From Odontocerum albicorne (lineage: Eukaryota > Arthropoda > Insecta > Trichoptera > Odontoceridae), in NCBI GenBank assembly GCA_949825065.1, contig OX463848.1, positions 45,286,197-45,350,196 of the forward strand: a DNA stretch of 64,000 nucleotides, in the 5' to 3' direction. The notes under the pieces were generated by a model. The model worked only from the letters and a program-made list of their open reading frames with translations. It had not been told where the DNA came from and did no database searches. The position numbers were made by a program, and so were the translations under genes. Shown in pieces: positions 9,926 through 20,568 of the stretch. Each line of letters begins with the position of its first letter. The stretch's first letter is position 1.

Positions 9926-10020
9926 CTTACTGTACTGTACTATATTTTCGTTACGGGTACTGTACTATATTTTCTATTCTCTGTTAACAATGAAAAAACT
10001 AATAAGAAATCATTTTGAAA

Positions 10021-10122
10021 TGTAGACTCTATTCCCACATAAAAATGTAGATTCCATTCCCACATAAAAATGTAGATTCCATTCCTACACAAAAATGTAG
10101 ACTCCATTCCCACATAAAAAAA
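10021..10122. repeat. 25-bp minisatellite, 4 copies
   Basis: Unit ATTCCCACATAAAAATGTAG plus ATTCC, four slightly diverged copies. The minus-strand open frame across it (10029-10250) is a by-product. Confidence 0.9.
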
Positions 10123-10384
10123 TGTTTCTGAAAACCTGAATTCTCACATCTACACACATTGCACGTGTTGTGAGATATCCGAGGTACCAATATTATATCT
10201 TTATATTTGAATGTTTTATTAGAGCCGAATCCCCGAAATACCTCCGACAATCATAAACTCTTAATTGGGATTCCAGAGGTAATATAAAAAAAATAACGCA
10301 AACATCAGCTGAAATCAGACTAATTAATAAGTTATTTTTAAAAGAGCTGTCTTTACGACTCTTTAACGTACTCACCATAGCGCC

Positions 10385-10790
10385 GTGTCCTTGTCGGTGT
10401 AAGCAGAGAAGACAGAGCTCCGAACTTTTCTACCTTGACACACATTCTCAGTCTCTTCCACAACCATACGCCTTCTACAATTTCTCTGGCTTTTCACGTT
10501 TCCTTAAGCAAAATATCATTTATCACACTTTCCTCTTCTATGTCCTCTGCTTACGTTTGTATTAAATATTTAAATTGTTAGTTTTTCTTCGTTTATTCGT
10601 TCTACACGGTCAAACCATCTCGAAGTGATCTTCATCCCTTACTCAACACATCAGTTTCAAGTTCATATTCATCCCTTATCACTTCATTCCGTTTTTTGTC
10701 GTACCTTGCCACTTGCCACCCTTCGTATTATTCTCAGTGCACGCATTTCTACGCCATTTATTCGACTTTTTATATTTCTAAAACATTTAT
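10385..10790 (-). mobile_element. RTE-A LINE tail
   Basis: Plus-strand marks of antisense RTE-A appear in order: AAGCAGAGAAGACAGAGCTC (3' UTR), ATACGCCTTCTAC, TCGTTCTACACGGTCAAACC (antisense of the WFGHVERMN region) and ATCCCTTATCACTTCATTCC (antisense of RNEVIRDE). The end near 10790 is 5'-truncated. There are no long open frames. Confidence 0.7.
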
Positions 10791-10842
10791 TTTTTCGCGT
10801 CAACGTTTTATTCACATGTATCAATCAACTTTGGTAGTTAAA

Positions 10843-10850
10843 TACTCGTA
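10843..10850. other. TACTCGTA octamer (candidate excision footprint)
   Basis: One of 20 exact TACGAGTA/TACTCGTA octamers counted in the window. Starts: 1511, 3588, 10843, 14670, 19096, 19379, 20635, 22075, 22121, 23462, 24373, 26728, 29341, 31380, 35591, 42314, 42324, 42771, 43471 and 55133. See the finding on TA-CGAG-TA. Confidence 0.4.
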
Positions 10851-10974
10851 CTTGAGAAAATTTTAATAGAAATGCAAATTGAGTCTTTTATTGTTTAAGG
10901 TGCGGTGCGTTCATTGATAAAAATAACTTTGGAGTGACAGGTAATGAAAAAGGAGAAATCAAAATCGTCGATGA

Positions 10975-11040
10975 TCTCCGTCACCTAGTTTATATGATGC
11001 TTCTCGTCTTTTTAGGAAATTTCGGATTCAATTCCCGAAG
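10975..11040 (+). mobile_element. SINE-1 head, diverged
   Basis: CTCCGTCACCTAGTTTATA, then GGATTCAATTCCCGAAGG, retain box A and box B spacing of the SINE-1 head. No SINE body follows before the hairpin at 11080. Confidence 0.55.
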
Positions 11041-11079
11041 GTACCCAAAATAATCAGCCAGCCTACTTACGTTGCTAAG

Positions 11080-11163
11080 GTGTTTTTATTGTATATGGTG
11101 GTATTTTTAATATATATTCTGGCGAATATATATTAAAAATACCACCATATACAATAAAAACAC
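11080..11163. repeat. Perfect 40-bp inverted repeat with 4-base loop
   Basis: Arms 11080-11119 and 11124-11163 are exact reverse complements (40 of 40), separated by TGGC. The outer arm is GTGTTTTTATTGTATATGGT. The absence of any mismatch suggests a very recent origin or gene conversion between arms. Confidence 0.9.
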
Positions 11164-11197
11164 TAGATATTATAATAGATATATATAAAAAATAATA

Positions 11198-11249
11198 GAT
11201 ATTCTGGCGAATACTATATAAAAGTATATATAGTATTCGCCAGAATATC
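11198..11249. repeat. Perfect 23-bp inverted repeat sharing the same core
   Basis: Arms 11198-11220 and 11227-11249 are exact reverse complements. Each arm contains ATTCTGGCGAATA, the sequence also found at the centre of the neighbouring 11080-11163 hairpin. The pair therefore seems to arise from one event or element. Confidence 0.85.
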
Positions 11250-12330
11250 ACAACGATATTTAGAAATAGCTACTAACTTTGTGCTCTCCTTTATTAATAT
11301 AAATAACGTAATATAAACAAAACATTAAGGACAATACTTTGCCTCTGGAGTTGAGTAACCTTGCATCAACATGTAGGATGGTTTTAATTCTGCAAAGCAA
11401 CTTGCATCTCGTTCTACTAATGAGGCCGTGTGTTTCTATATCTCAATATCTATCCATTAAATTCCCACAAAATTCTCAAAAAATCCAATATTTGTTCTAT
11501 GTATGCGTTATTCCACTAAAAACAAATCTGAGTTCTTTACCTCTATAAAATAAGTCTTGGACAACTACGTAAGTTTGCTTGGTGAAGTTTGGTAATATTT
11601 TGTGGTATACATACATAACATATATTGAACTTAAATATACATATAATTATTAAATACTTTTAAAACAATGACTGTAATTTATTATTACTACTGCTTTTTG
11701 TATCTTCATGTTAGTTTAAGATAAAGTTTTGTATTATTTGTCAATAATTTGAAGTACTTGTATAACCTGTCACATGTTCATTTGTATATAAAGACACTGT
11801 TGTGTCGTTAATTAAATAAATAAATAAATGAATGTTTAACACGTACGACGAAGTACTGCAAGTTACATATCAACTCAAGGCAGAAGATTCTTCAAGATAT
11901 TTAAAATTTAAACTCATTTACACAGCACTGTTGAGTGGTCACACCAAGAGCATATCTGATTGTATCATTGTATGTTATTATATAACACTTTTGTTGTAAA
12001 CAGTATTATAACTTGGTGGAATCACTGTCGCGTGGCAGTCTTTTTCATCTAATCAGAAATATTTTAAGGAGATTACGACTTTTTTAAAAACATTGGTACC
12101 AAAGGAAATCAAACTTGCAACTCCCGGGCTGGAAGCAGGCGTCTTATATTATATTATATGAGTATGTATATAAAATTTTTAAATCTTTAGTTCAGAAATG
12201 AGAATTTTTCAATCTACAGGGAGAGTTACTCGTCTTTGTATGAAGCCGTTTCGTACGAGGGTAGTTTTAAAATTTTAGAAAATAAGCAAGTATTTATGGA
12301 AAACAACTTTTATTTTTAAACATTCCTTTG
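11250..12330. other. A+T-rich stretch without recognised genes
   Basis: No gene seen. At about 11640-11830 a stretch ends in TTAAATAAATAAATAAATG, resembling the polyadenylated tail of a retroposon; the body was not matched to a family. At 12115-12148 CTCCCGGGCTGGAAGCAGGC is an antisense scrap of a SINE-1 head. Confidence 0.4.
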
Positions 12331-12363
12331 AAAGGGCTATAACATACATTTGGTGTAGCGATT

Positions 12364-12573
12364 TTAAAATTTTTTCATCCCTTCTGAAAAATGAGTTTTG
12401 TAAAACTCTACAAAATAGTTATTTATTGCGGCGATGACATCCTGATTTGATAAAAATTTCTTCCCACCGAGACAATTTTTAATTTTGGGAAGATGAAGAA
12501 TCCACACGGTGCCGAATCCGGAGAATGTGGTGGATGAGGTACCAACCAAGCTCAATTTGTGCAATTTTGTCAT
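12364..12573 (-). pseudogene. mariner transposase C-terminal remnant
   Basis: The minus-strand frame reads PKIKNCLGGKKFLSNQDVIA then AINNYFVEFYKTHFSEGMKK. This fits the C-terminal end of mariner transposases, where LGGKxF, a hydrophobic helix, YF and YxxGIxKL blocks occur in this order. A frame change lies just upstream of the block; the other frame carries the PHSPD-like catalytic region with substitutions. The rest of the element and its terminal repeats are not visible. It belongs to a different mariner lineage from the copy at 43694. Confidence 0.7.
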
Positions 12574-12577
12574 TGCG

Positions 12578-12775
12578 ACGGTCTCCGTGACCTGGTGGTA
12601 AGACGCTTGTCTGCCAATCCGGAGGTTGCGGGTTCGATCCCCGCCGGAACCGAGATTAAAAAAAAAGGAATTCCAGTCTGGTTTTTACTTAGGGCCCATT
12701 AAAACATCTTTCTGGTTGGTTGGAAGAAATTGCCCCATGATAATAAACTCGCCAGGTTAAATAATAAATAAAAAT
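12578..12775 (+). mobile_element. SINE-1, full-length copy
   Basis: Best intact example. The tRNA-like head has box A GTGACCTGGTGGTAAGACGC and box B GGTTCGATCCC. An A-run and the body GGAATTCCAGTCTGGTTTTT, ACTTAGGGCCCATTAAAA follow. The tail CTGGTTGGTTGGAAGAAATT, AATAAACTCGCCAGGTTAAA ends in AATAAATAAA. SINEs of this kind are transcribed by RNA polymerase III from the internal boxes and depend on a LINE for copying; the tail resembles LINE-J. Confidence 0.85.
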
Positions 12776-12933
12776 AAATTATGGAAGATTTACAAAGACA
12801 AAACTATATGAAATATGGAAGGTACAAAAAACGTGGCACGAGTAAATGAATGAAGTTCTCAAAGGGAAAAGTCTTGTCTGGGAATGAGTTTATTTTGTAT
12901 AAATAAATACCTGTGAGATATCATTAATCTATC

Positions 12934-13141
12934 AAAAGGGTAGAGATGCTGGAAAGGAAATGAAAATCGGGAACGAAACATTTCAAAAGGTTAGAGATGT
13001 TGGAAAGGAAATGAAAATCGGGAACGAAACATTTCAAAAGGGTAGAGATGTTGGAAAGGAAATGAAAATCGGGAACGAAACATTTCAAAAGGGTAGAGAT
13101 GTTGGAAAGGAAATGAAAATCGGGAACGAAACATTTCAAAT
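12934..13141. repeat. 51-bp minisatellite, 4 copies
   Basis: Unit of 51 bp beginning TAGAGATGTTGGAAAGGAAA, at 12941, 12992, 13043 and 13094. Because 51 is a multiple of three, a 17-residue repeat (MKIGNETFQKVRDVGKE) appears open on the plus strand, and its complement is open on the minus strand. Nothing else suggests coding. Confidence 0.9.
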
Positions 13142-13985
13142 TACTCACAAGAAATTCTGTTTTTCCAGTCGCTTTTTAAGACATGCCAATGACGAATCGA
13201 GTTTTTAACATTAGTTGACAATTTGTTTCAGAATCTCACTGTGTGGACATTAAAAAAAGAAGAGCGATGACTGGGGAAGCCAATAAACCAACTTTTCTTG
13301 AAAGACACTGAATTTTTATCCGATCGTCTTTTTTATGAGTCTCACAGCTTATTATCATGATTATTTTTAACCTATTGTATTTTTTGTAAATATCTCACTG
13401 CTTTCCCGAACTTTCTACTCGAAAGCTTCGATTTATTTAGCGCATTTCTCCCGATGGGGGCACCGTTTGCTTACAACTTCGGTCTAAGCAGACGATATAC
13501 CCAACAGGCATATGAGAAGCCTCGCTCATTCAGCGAGAGAACTTCGCCGAGTGAGGTTCTATGCACAAGTGTCGTGTTGCATTTTACTAACGAGCGTACG
13601 CGTCAAATGCGCGCGAAATCAAAATACGCATTTCCGCGTGTGAACCGTCATATTTAATATGAATTCTTGAGTTTTAATTCAATTATTTTATGTGCCTTTG
13701 TTGTTTTGAAAGAAAAAAAAAACATTTGTATTTGATATTGAATGAAAAATTCATGAAATAATTAAATGATTATTGCGTGTATTCATAACATATTTTTAAA
13801 GTTTTTTTTTTGAATACGTCAAGTTATTTCTCACGGACTTTTTTTGCGTATTCTGTGAATTATATTTGACAGGAAGAGGTTTCTTGGATAAAATTTGCTG
13901 TCGACGTAGAGAGAATTTCTTCTCATCATGATTTACTGCAGTTATATCAGGTAGATTTTTTAAAATATAATTTTATATATTGTTT
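13142..13985. other. Unannotated stretch with a CpG-rich patch
   Basis: At 13440-13640 CpG is frequent and a 67-codon frame starting MGAPFAYNFGLSRRYTQQAY is open. I recognise no domain in it. The flanks are A+T-rich with A- and T-runs. Confidence 0.3.
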
Positions 13986-13989
13986 ATAG

Positions 13990-14156
13990 TTAAGGCATTA
14001 ACGCTGTGGAGGTTTCAAAACATTGTAATTTGTTTCTTCAGGGGAGCACAAATTGTGCTCCCCTGAAAATGAGGTGAAATCCTTGAAATCGGTAGGGTTA
14101 TACCGTTACAAACAAGTGGAATAAACAGTGTTTGATAAAATAAATTACAAAAAATA
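13990..14156. mobile_element. Foldback element with a loopless palindrome
   Basis: Outer end GGCATTAACGCTGTGGAGGT, then a perfect 29-base palindrome at 14038-14066 (TCAGGGGAGCACAA, one central A, TTGTGCTCCCCTGA). Next come GGTAGGGTTATACCGT and GTGGAATAAACAGTGTTTGA, ending in AAATTAC. It is the same family as 9540, 19924 and 33885. Confidence 0.75.
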
Positions 14157-14199
14157 ATTTTATATATTATGACATATATTTTTTCAACTTCTTCTTCTT

Positions 14200-14690
14200 C
14201 CCAGTGTCATGTCAGGTCCCCCCAACGTTGACTATCACCTGAGAGTAGGCATCTTTGTCCCCGGCAGCCCGAAAAAGATCCCCGCTCCTTATACCTCAGT
14301 GAGATACAGGCAAAAGCCTAGTTTACTGGGGATACGACAAATGAAAGGCGACAAACCCAGATCCATTAAAATAATGTATATCTAAATTAAATTACCTGTG
14401 GTTTTTTTCGCAAATTATGTATATTTCTTGTCATGGGTAATAATAAATTTAACAAAAAATACCAGTTCAATCACGTATATTGCGGAGCCAGGAGATTTGC
14501 CTCCTGTCAACACTTCTTCGACCCTCTATTTTGCCTTGGATGATCAGGTGCAGTAATTTGTATTTTGCTCCTCTAAGTACATGACTCAAATAGGACACCC
14601 TTTTTTCAACTGCCATCGTTTTATTGCTTTGCTGCATAAATGTCGCTGAAATGCTGCATTTAAAAAAATTACGAGTACATGCGGTCAAAA
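14200..14690 (-). mobile_element. RTE-B LINE tail, interrupted
   Basis: Minus-strand LINE tail in two parts. 14690-14464 reads VEKRVSYLSHVLRGAKYKLL, then GKIEGRRSVDRRQISWLRNI; 14290-14200 carries the 3' end (DLFRAAGDKD, then GGACCTGACATGACAC antisense). The 14296-14458 retroposon splits it at the codons for WTGI. It is the best-preserved RTE-B tail in the window. Confidence 0.8.
14296..14458 (+). mobile_element. R170 retroposon inserted in the RTE-B LINE, with target duplication
   Basis: Begins TCAGTGAGATACAGGC and ends in AATTTAACAAAAA. ATACC lies immediately before (14291-14295) and after (14459-14463), a 5-bp target duplication. Removing the insert rejoins the LINE, so order of arrival is clear. 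Confidence 0.75.
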
Positions 14691-14815
14691 CTGACAGAAT
14701 ACGGAATGAAGTTATTAAGGGATGAGTGTGAACTTAAAGTTAGTGTGTTGTGTAAGATTAAGAAGAGAAATGTGATATAGTTTGGGCATGTGGAACGATT
14801 ATCATCGTGTTTTGT
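14690..14815 (+). mobile_element. RTE-A LINE fragment
   Basis: Contains AGAATACGGAATGAAGTTAT, TAAGGGATGAGTGTGAACTT and TAGTTTGGGCATGTGGAACG, the RNEVIRDECEL to FGHVER region of RTE-A, with a stop in place of the W codon. It is truncated on both sides. Confidence 0.65.
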
Positions 14816-14879
14816 GTATTTAGTCCTTTTAGCAGCCAAACGTCAATTGATGAATTAAATTAATAAATATATTCCATCA

Positions 14880-15880
14880 CGTTATCTCTCTGTCGAGGTA
14901 GGCAGATAGGAGAGGGCGCTAAACATTTCTTTCGTGACACATATTTCACTTTTTTTACATTCATAGACTTTCTCATACAATTCCTACAATATCTCAGACT
15001 ATTTACATTTCTTCTTTTCATTAATTCACTTTATCTAACCATTTTAACTTGCTTTCCATTTACCACAACTTCCATTCACATATGTGAATATGCACTGTAT
15101 ATATCTATTTGGTTAATCTATATTTATTCATTCATTTTATATGCTCAAACCATCGCACAGTACTCTTAATCATCTTACATAATACATAAGCCTTAAGTTC
15201 AAATTCTTCCTTATAACTTAATTTCGTATAAAGTCATACATTGTCACATTATATCGTCGTTGTTCTGCGAAAAGCATTTAAGTCCAAATATTGAGTTTTG
15301 AGAATAATGCAATTTAAGTTTCGGAAGGCGATGTAAAATCAAGTTTTAATAAAATAAAATACAAACAGATGTTATTGAAAGATGGTTTATTTATTTATAA
15401 GAATTACTACAAAACAAATGAGTAACTCAAAAACATATTACCCAAAAATTTAAAATACAGACAACTATTTTGGACTTAATCCTTTCTTAGTGAAAATTTT
15501 TATAACAGCGAAACCATATAACTTTTGCACATAAATGTTTATTCCATGTGTAGATATATTTATTTTAAGTAAAACGGCATCAAAGTAATTTTAAGCAAAA
15601 ATGGACTTAAATGCTTTTCGCAGAACAACGACGGTATATTCTTCCAAGTATATGCACTGTTACAGCATTTATTCGGTTCTTAAAGTTTTTCCACATCCAC
15701 GTTTCACTTCCATACATAAAATATGTTATTAGAATATTGTAGTGGATGTTCGTCTTACCAGCTTTTGATACTGTTCGATTCGTGTATACATGTTTTAGTG
15801 CACCATTGACATTTATTCCTATTGCTACACGTCTTTTAATATCTCTCGTAACTCTTTTAACATCTTACCATACTCATAAG
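14880..15880 (-). mobile_element. RTE-A LINE, split by a MITE
   Basis: Antisense RTE-A tail at 14880-15250 (TAGGCAGATAGGAGAGGGCG, GCTCAAACCATCGCACAGTA). It resumes at 15636-15880 (GCACTGTTACAGCATTTATT, CCACGTTTCACTTCCATACA, antisense of the region upstream of the tail). The same continuous order exists at 26740-27075 and 27715-27960. The gap is filled by the element at 15255-15633. Confidence 0.65.
15255..15633. mobile_element. 379-bp MITE with perfect 32-bp inverted repeats
   Basis: 15255-15286 and 15602-15633 are exact reverse complements, starting CGTCGTTGTTCTGCGAAAAG. The interior is A+T-rich and non-coding. TATA sequences at both flanks may be the target duplication. It interrupts a LINE, which confirms it moved as a unit. 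Confidence 0.85.
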
Positions 15881-15960
15881 AATGAGGTAAATACGATAAT
15901 TTTAATATATTAACAAAATGTCGATTAAACGTCTATTTATGAAAAATTCATTTGTTCTTT

Positions 15961-18718
15961 TTGTAGACGGTCGATATGTTGAATGTTCTTTTGTAGACGG
16001 TCGATATGTTTAATGTTCTTTTGTAGACGGTCGATATGTTGAATGTTCTTTTGTAGACGGTCGATATGTTTAATGTTCTTTTGTAGACGGTCGATATGTT
16101 TAATGTTCTTTTGTAGACGGTCGATATGTTGAATGTTCTTTTGTAGACGGTCGATATGTTTAATGTTCTTTTGTAGACGGTCGATATGTTTAATGTTCTT
16201 TTGTAGACGGTCGATATGTTGAATGTTCTTTTGTAGACGGTCGATATGTTTAATGTTCTTATGTAGACGGTCGATATGTTTAATGTTCTTTTGTAGACGG
16301 TCGATATGTTTAATGTTCTTTTGTAGACGTTCGATATGTTGAATGTTCTTTTGTAGACGGTCGATATGTTGAATGTTCTTTTGTAGACGGTCGATATGTT
16401 GAATGTTCTTTTGTAGACGGTCGATATGTTTAATGTTCTTTTGTAGACGTTCGATATGTTGAATGTTCTTTTGTAGACGGTCGATATGTTGAATGTTCTT
16501 TTGTAGACGTTCGATATGTTGAATGTTCTTTTGTAGACGGTCGATATGTTGAATGTTCTTTTGCAGACGGTCGATATGTTGAATGTTATTTTGCAGACGG
16601 TCGATATGTTGAATATTATTTTGTAGACTGTCGATATGTTGAATGCTCTTTTGTAGACGGTCGGTATGTTGAATGTTCTTTTGCAGACGGTCGATATGTT
16701 GAATGTTATTTTGTAGACGGTCGATATGTTGAATGCTCTTTTGTAGACGGTCGATATGTTGAATGTTCTTTTGCAGACGGTCGATATGTTGAATGTTATT
16801 TTGCAGACGGTCGATATGTTGAATGTTATTTTGCAGACGGTCGATATGTTGAATGTTCTTTTGTAGACGGTCGATATGTTGAATGTTATTTTGCAGACGG
16901 TCGATATGTTGAATGTTATTTTGTAGACGGTCGATATGTTGAATGCTCTTTTGTAGACGGTCGGTATGTTGAATGTTCTTTTGCAGACGGTCGATATGTT
17001 GAATGTTATTTTGCAGACGGTCGATATGTTGAATGTTATTTTGCAGACGGTCGATATGTTGAATGTTATTTTGTAGACGGTCGATATGTTGAATGTTCTT
17101 TTGCAGACGGTCGATATGTTGAAAGTTATTTTGTAGACGGTCGATATGTTGAATGCTCTTTTGTAGACGGTCGGTATGTTGAATGTTCTTTTGCAGACGG
17201 TCGATATGTTGAATGTTAATTTGCAGACGGCGATATGTTGAATGTTATTTTGCAGACGGTCGATATGTTGAATGCTCTTTTGTAGACGGTCGGTATGTTG
17301 AATGTTCTTTTGCAGACGGTCGATATGTTGAATGTTATTTTGCAGACGGTCGGTATGTTGAATGTTCTTTTGTAGACGGTCGATATGTTTAATGTTCTTA
17401 TGTAGACGGTCGATATGTTTAATGTTCTTTTGTAGACGGTCGATATGTTGAATGTTCTTTTGTAGACGGTCGATATGTTTAATGTTCTTTTGTAGACGGT
17501 CGATATGTTTAATGTTCTTTTGTAGACGGTCGATATGTTGAATGTTCTTTTGTAGACGGTCGATATGTTTAATGTTCTTATGTAGACGGTCGATATGTTT
17601 AATGTTCTTTTGTAGACGGTCGATATGTTTAATGTTCTTTTGTAGACGTTCGATATGTTGAATGTTCTTTTGTAGACGGTCGATATGTTGAATGTTCTTT
17701 TGTAGACGGTCGATATGTTGAATGTTCTTTTGTAGACGGTCGATATGTTTAATGTTCTTTTGTAGACGTTCGATATGTTGAATGTTCTTTTGTAGACGGT
17801 CGATATGTTGAATGTTCTTTTGTAGACGTTCGATATGTTGAATGTTCTTTTGTAGACGGTCGATATGTTGAATGTTCTTTTGCAGACGGTCGATATGTTG
17901 AATGTTATTTTGCAGACGGTCGATATGTTGAATATTATTTTGTAGACTGTCGATATGTTGAATGCTCTTTTGTAGACGGTCGGTATGTTGAATGTTCTTT
18001 TGCAGACGGTCGATATGTTGAATGTTATTTTGTAGACGGTCGATATGTTGAATGCTCTTTTGTAGACGGTCGATATGTTGAATGTTCTTTTGCAGACGGT
18101 CGATATGTTGAATGTTATTTTGCAGACGGTCGATATGTTGAATGTTATTTTGCAGACGGTCGATATGTTGAATGTTCTTTTGTAGACGGTCGATATGTTG
18201 AATGTTATTTTGCAGACGGTCGATATGTTGAATGTTATTTTGTAGACGGTCGATATGTTGAATGCTCTTTTGTAGACGGTCGGTATGTTGAATGTTCTTT
18301 TGCAGACGGTCGATATGTTGAATGTTATTTTGCAGACGGTCGATATGTTGAATGTTATTTTGCAGTCGGTCGATATGTTGAATATTATTTTGTAGACGGT
18401 CGATATGTTGAATGTTCTTTTGCAGACGGTCGATATGTTGAATGTTATTTTGTAGACGGTCGATATGTTGAATGCTCTTTTGTAGACGGTCGGTATGTTG
18501 AATGTTCTTTTGCAGACGGTCGATATGTTGAATGTTAATTTGCAGACGGCGATATGTTGAATGTTATTTTGCAGACGGTCGATATGTTGAATGCTCTTTT
18601 GTAGACGGTCGGTATGTTGAATGTTCTTTTGCAGACGGTCGATATGTTGAATGTTATTTTGCAGACGGTCGGTATGTTGAATGTTCTTTTGTAGACGGTC
18701 GATATGTTGAATGTTCTT
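15961..18718. repeat. 30-bp satellite, 92 units
   Basis: Unit TTGTAGACGGTCGATATGTT plus GAATGTTCTT. The span of 2758 bp equals 92 units less two single-base deletions, at about 17230 and 18549. Those two deletions (GCAGACGGCGATATG) lie 1319 bp apart, as do several substitution variants, so a 44-unit block was duplicated. Open frames inside (for example 18532-18747, VECSFADGRY repeats) are by-products of the 30-bp unit. Confidence 0.95.
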
Positions 18719-19404
18719 TTACGTTTCCTGGAATTATTTCGATGTAGAAACGTATTTCGACTAAGGAATAGTTATTTTATAATATCAACAAACATTTTTG
18801 TACAAATAATTCAAATATATCTCTAAAGACCCCAATATAATAGATTTTTTTTCCAAATATAGAAAAAAAATATGTCGGCTCAAGTTGTAAAATGGCAAGT
18901 TTTCTTGCTGTGTACTAAGAAGTTAACCCCGCTTCTATAGTAGTCTGACGTTTAGAAATTATTCAATTCGAATTTACCTTTTCAGTCTTTTTTTAACTGT
19001 TTTGTTGTGTACCGTATATAGTCGTAGGTATTCTGAGAGCGATGTGCAACGACACAATATAGCGTTATGCTAATCGGTCCGATGGAAATCTGTTGTACTC
19101 GTATATTAAAATTTGTAAAAAAATTAACTCCGTCGCTTTGTTAGAAGAACGCTTAGCCTCTGAATCGAGGGAATCAGATTATGTTAAAAATAGGGTACAA
19201 GTCAAGATTTTCATATCAGGATTTTTTATGTCCCTTTGGTTGAAGTACTGTATTTGTATATTGCAATACTCTCCAGACTGTATCATAAATAACTGAATTG
19301 AAATTCAATAAAACAAAATCGAACTTGATATGACAATTCTGTTAGCAAATGCAACTGCATTGCGAAGAATATGTTATATACTCGTAGTTATATGTATGAT
19401 ATAA
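18719..19404. other. Unannotated stretch
   Basis: A+T-rich, no recognised element. A 67-codon plus frame at 19093-19296 shows no domain. Octamers TACTCGTA lie at 19096 and 19379. Confidence 0.4.
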
Positions 19405-19720
19405 AACGGAATGAAGAGATAAGGGATGAATGTGAATTTAAGGCTGATGTGTTACGTTAGATGATGAAGAATACTCTGAGATGGTTTGAGCATATAGAAC
19501 GAATGAATGAAGAAACACTACCAACACAAATGTACAGTACTAACGTGAGTGTAAGGTGTTATAGAGAAAGGCCAAGGAGAGTATGATTGGATTAATTGAA
19601 TGTCTCTAAAGAAAGAAACTTAGAAAGTCAGATAAATCATAGGAGTTGCATGAGAAGGTCTATGGATGTGGAAGGGGCGAAGAATGTATAGATATATTAT
19701 GAGTTTCTCTGATATCATGT
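19405..19720 (+). mobile_element. RTE-A LINE tail
   Basis: AAAACGGAATGAAGAGATAA, TGAGATGGTTTGAGCATATA, AGGCCAAGGAGAGTATGATT and ATAGGAGTTGCATGAGAAGG follow in the RTE-A order. Several in-frame stops are present. Confidence 0.7.
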
Positions 19721-19923
19721 CTTCAGTATATCTTATATATTTTTCATCAACGTCTATAACATAAGAAATTTCTAAGTCAGTACATCGATCCGAACATCTG
19801 TTGAACAGTTATATACCAAAAATCTCTCCGCTCTTGGCCGAAATCGTCCCATGCCTCCCTCACCCCTCAGCCCCCAACCGTTGAAGCGTGTATATCGGTA
19901 CCAGTTCGAACAGCATTTAGTCT

Positions 19924-20024
19924 TGTTTGTGCTCCCCTGAATATGAGGTGAAAGCCTTGGAACTGGTAGGGTTATACCGTCACAAAAAAGTGGAATAAAC
20001 AGTGTTTGATAAAAATAAATTACG
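19924..20024. mobile_element. Foldback element, right half
   Basis: TTTGTGCTCCCCTGAATATG, GGTAGGGTTATACCGT, GTGGAATAAACAGTGTTTGA and AAATTAC match the right half of the element at 13990. The left half is absent. Confidence 0.7.
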
Positions 20025-20053
20025 ATTCCGTTTTCCATGCGGGCCGGGCCAGT

Positions 20054-20568
20054 CGAAGGGGAGAGATCGCTAGACTTGAAGATAACGAAGGGGAGAGATC
20101 GCTAGACTTGAAGATAACGAAGGAGAGAGATCGCTAGACTTGAAGATAACGAAGGGGAGAGATCGCTAGACTTGAAGATAACGAAGGAGAGAGATCGCGA
20201 GACTTGAAGATAACGAAGAGGAGAGATCGCTAGACTTGAAGATAACGAAGGGGAGAGATCGCTAGACTTGAAGATAACGAAGGGGAGAGATCGCTAGACT
20301 TGAAGATAACGAAGGGGAGAGATCGCTAGACTTGAAGATAACGAAGGGGAGAGATCGCTAGACTTGAAGATAACGAAGGGGAGAGATCGCTAGACTTGAA
20401 GATAACGAAGGGGAGAGATCGCTTGACTTGAAGATAACGAAGGGGAGAGATCGCTAGACTTGAAGATAACGAAGGGGAGAGATCGCTAGACTTGAAGATA
20501 ACGAAGGGGAGAGATCGCTAGACTTGAAGATAACGAAGGGGAGAGATCGCTAGAGTTGAAGATAACGA
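20054..20568. repeat. 32-bp minisatellite, 16 units
   Basis: Unit GAAGGGGAGAGATCGCTAGA plus CTTGAAGATAAC, very homogeneous. It is purine-rich on this strand and starts directly after a short G+C-rich GCGGGCCGGGCC stretch. Confidence 0.95.

Noticed and set aside
12578..12660. tRNA gene (also at 34480, 36503 and 56403)
   Set aside because: Box A and box B are present, but the cloverleaf does not close, and each is followed by the same SINE body and tail in several copies.
15961..18718. Possible CRISPR array (also considered for 20054, 37341 and 47069)
   Set aside because: Repeats are contiguous with no variable spacers, the units are diverged copies of one another, and the surrounding DNA is eukaryotic.
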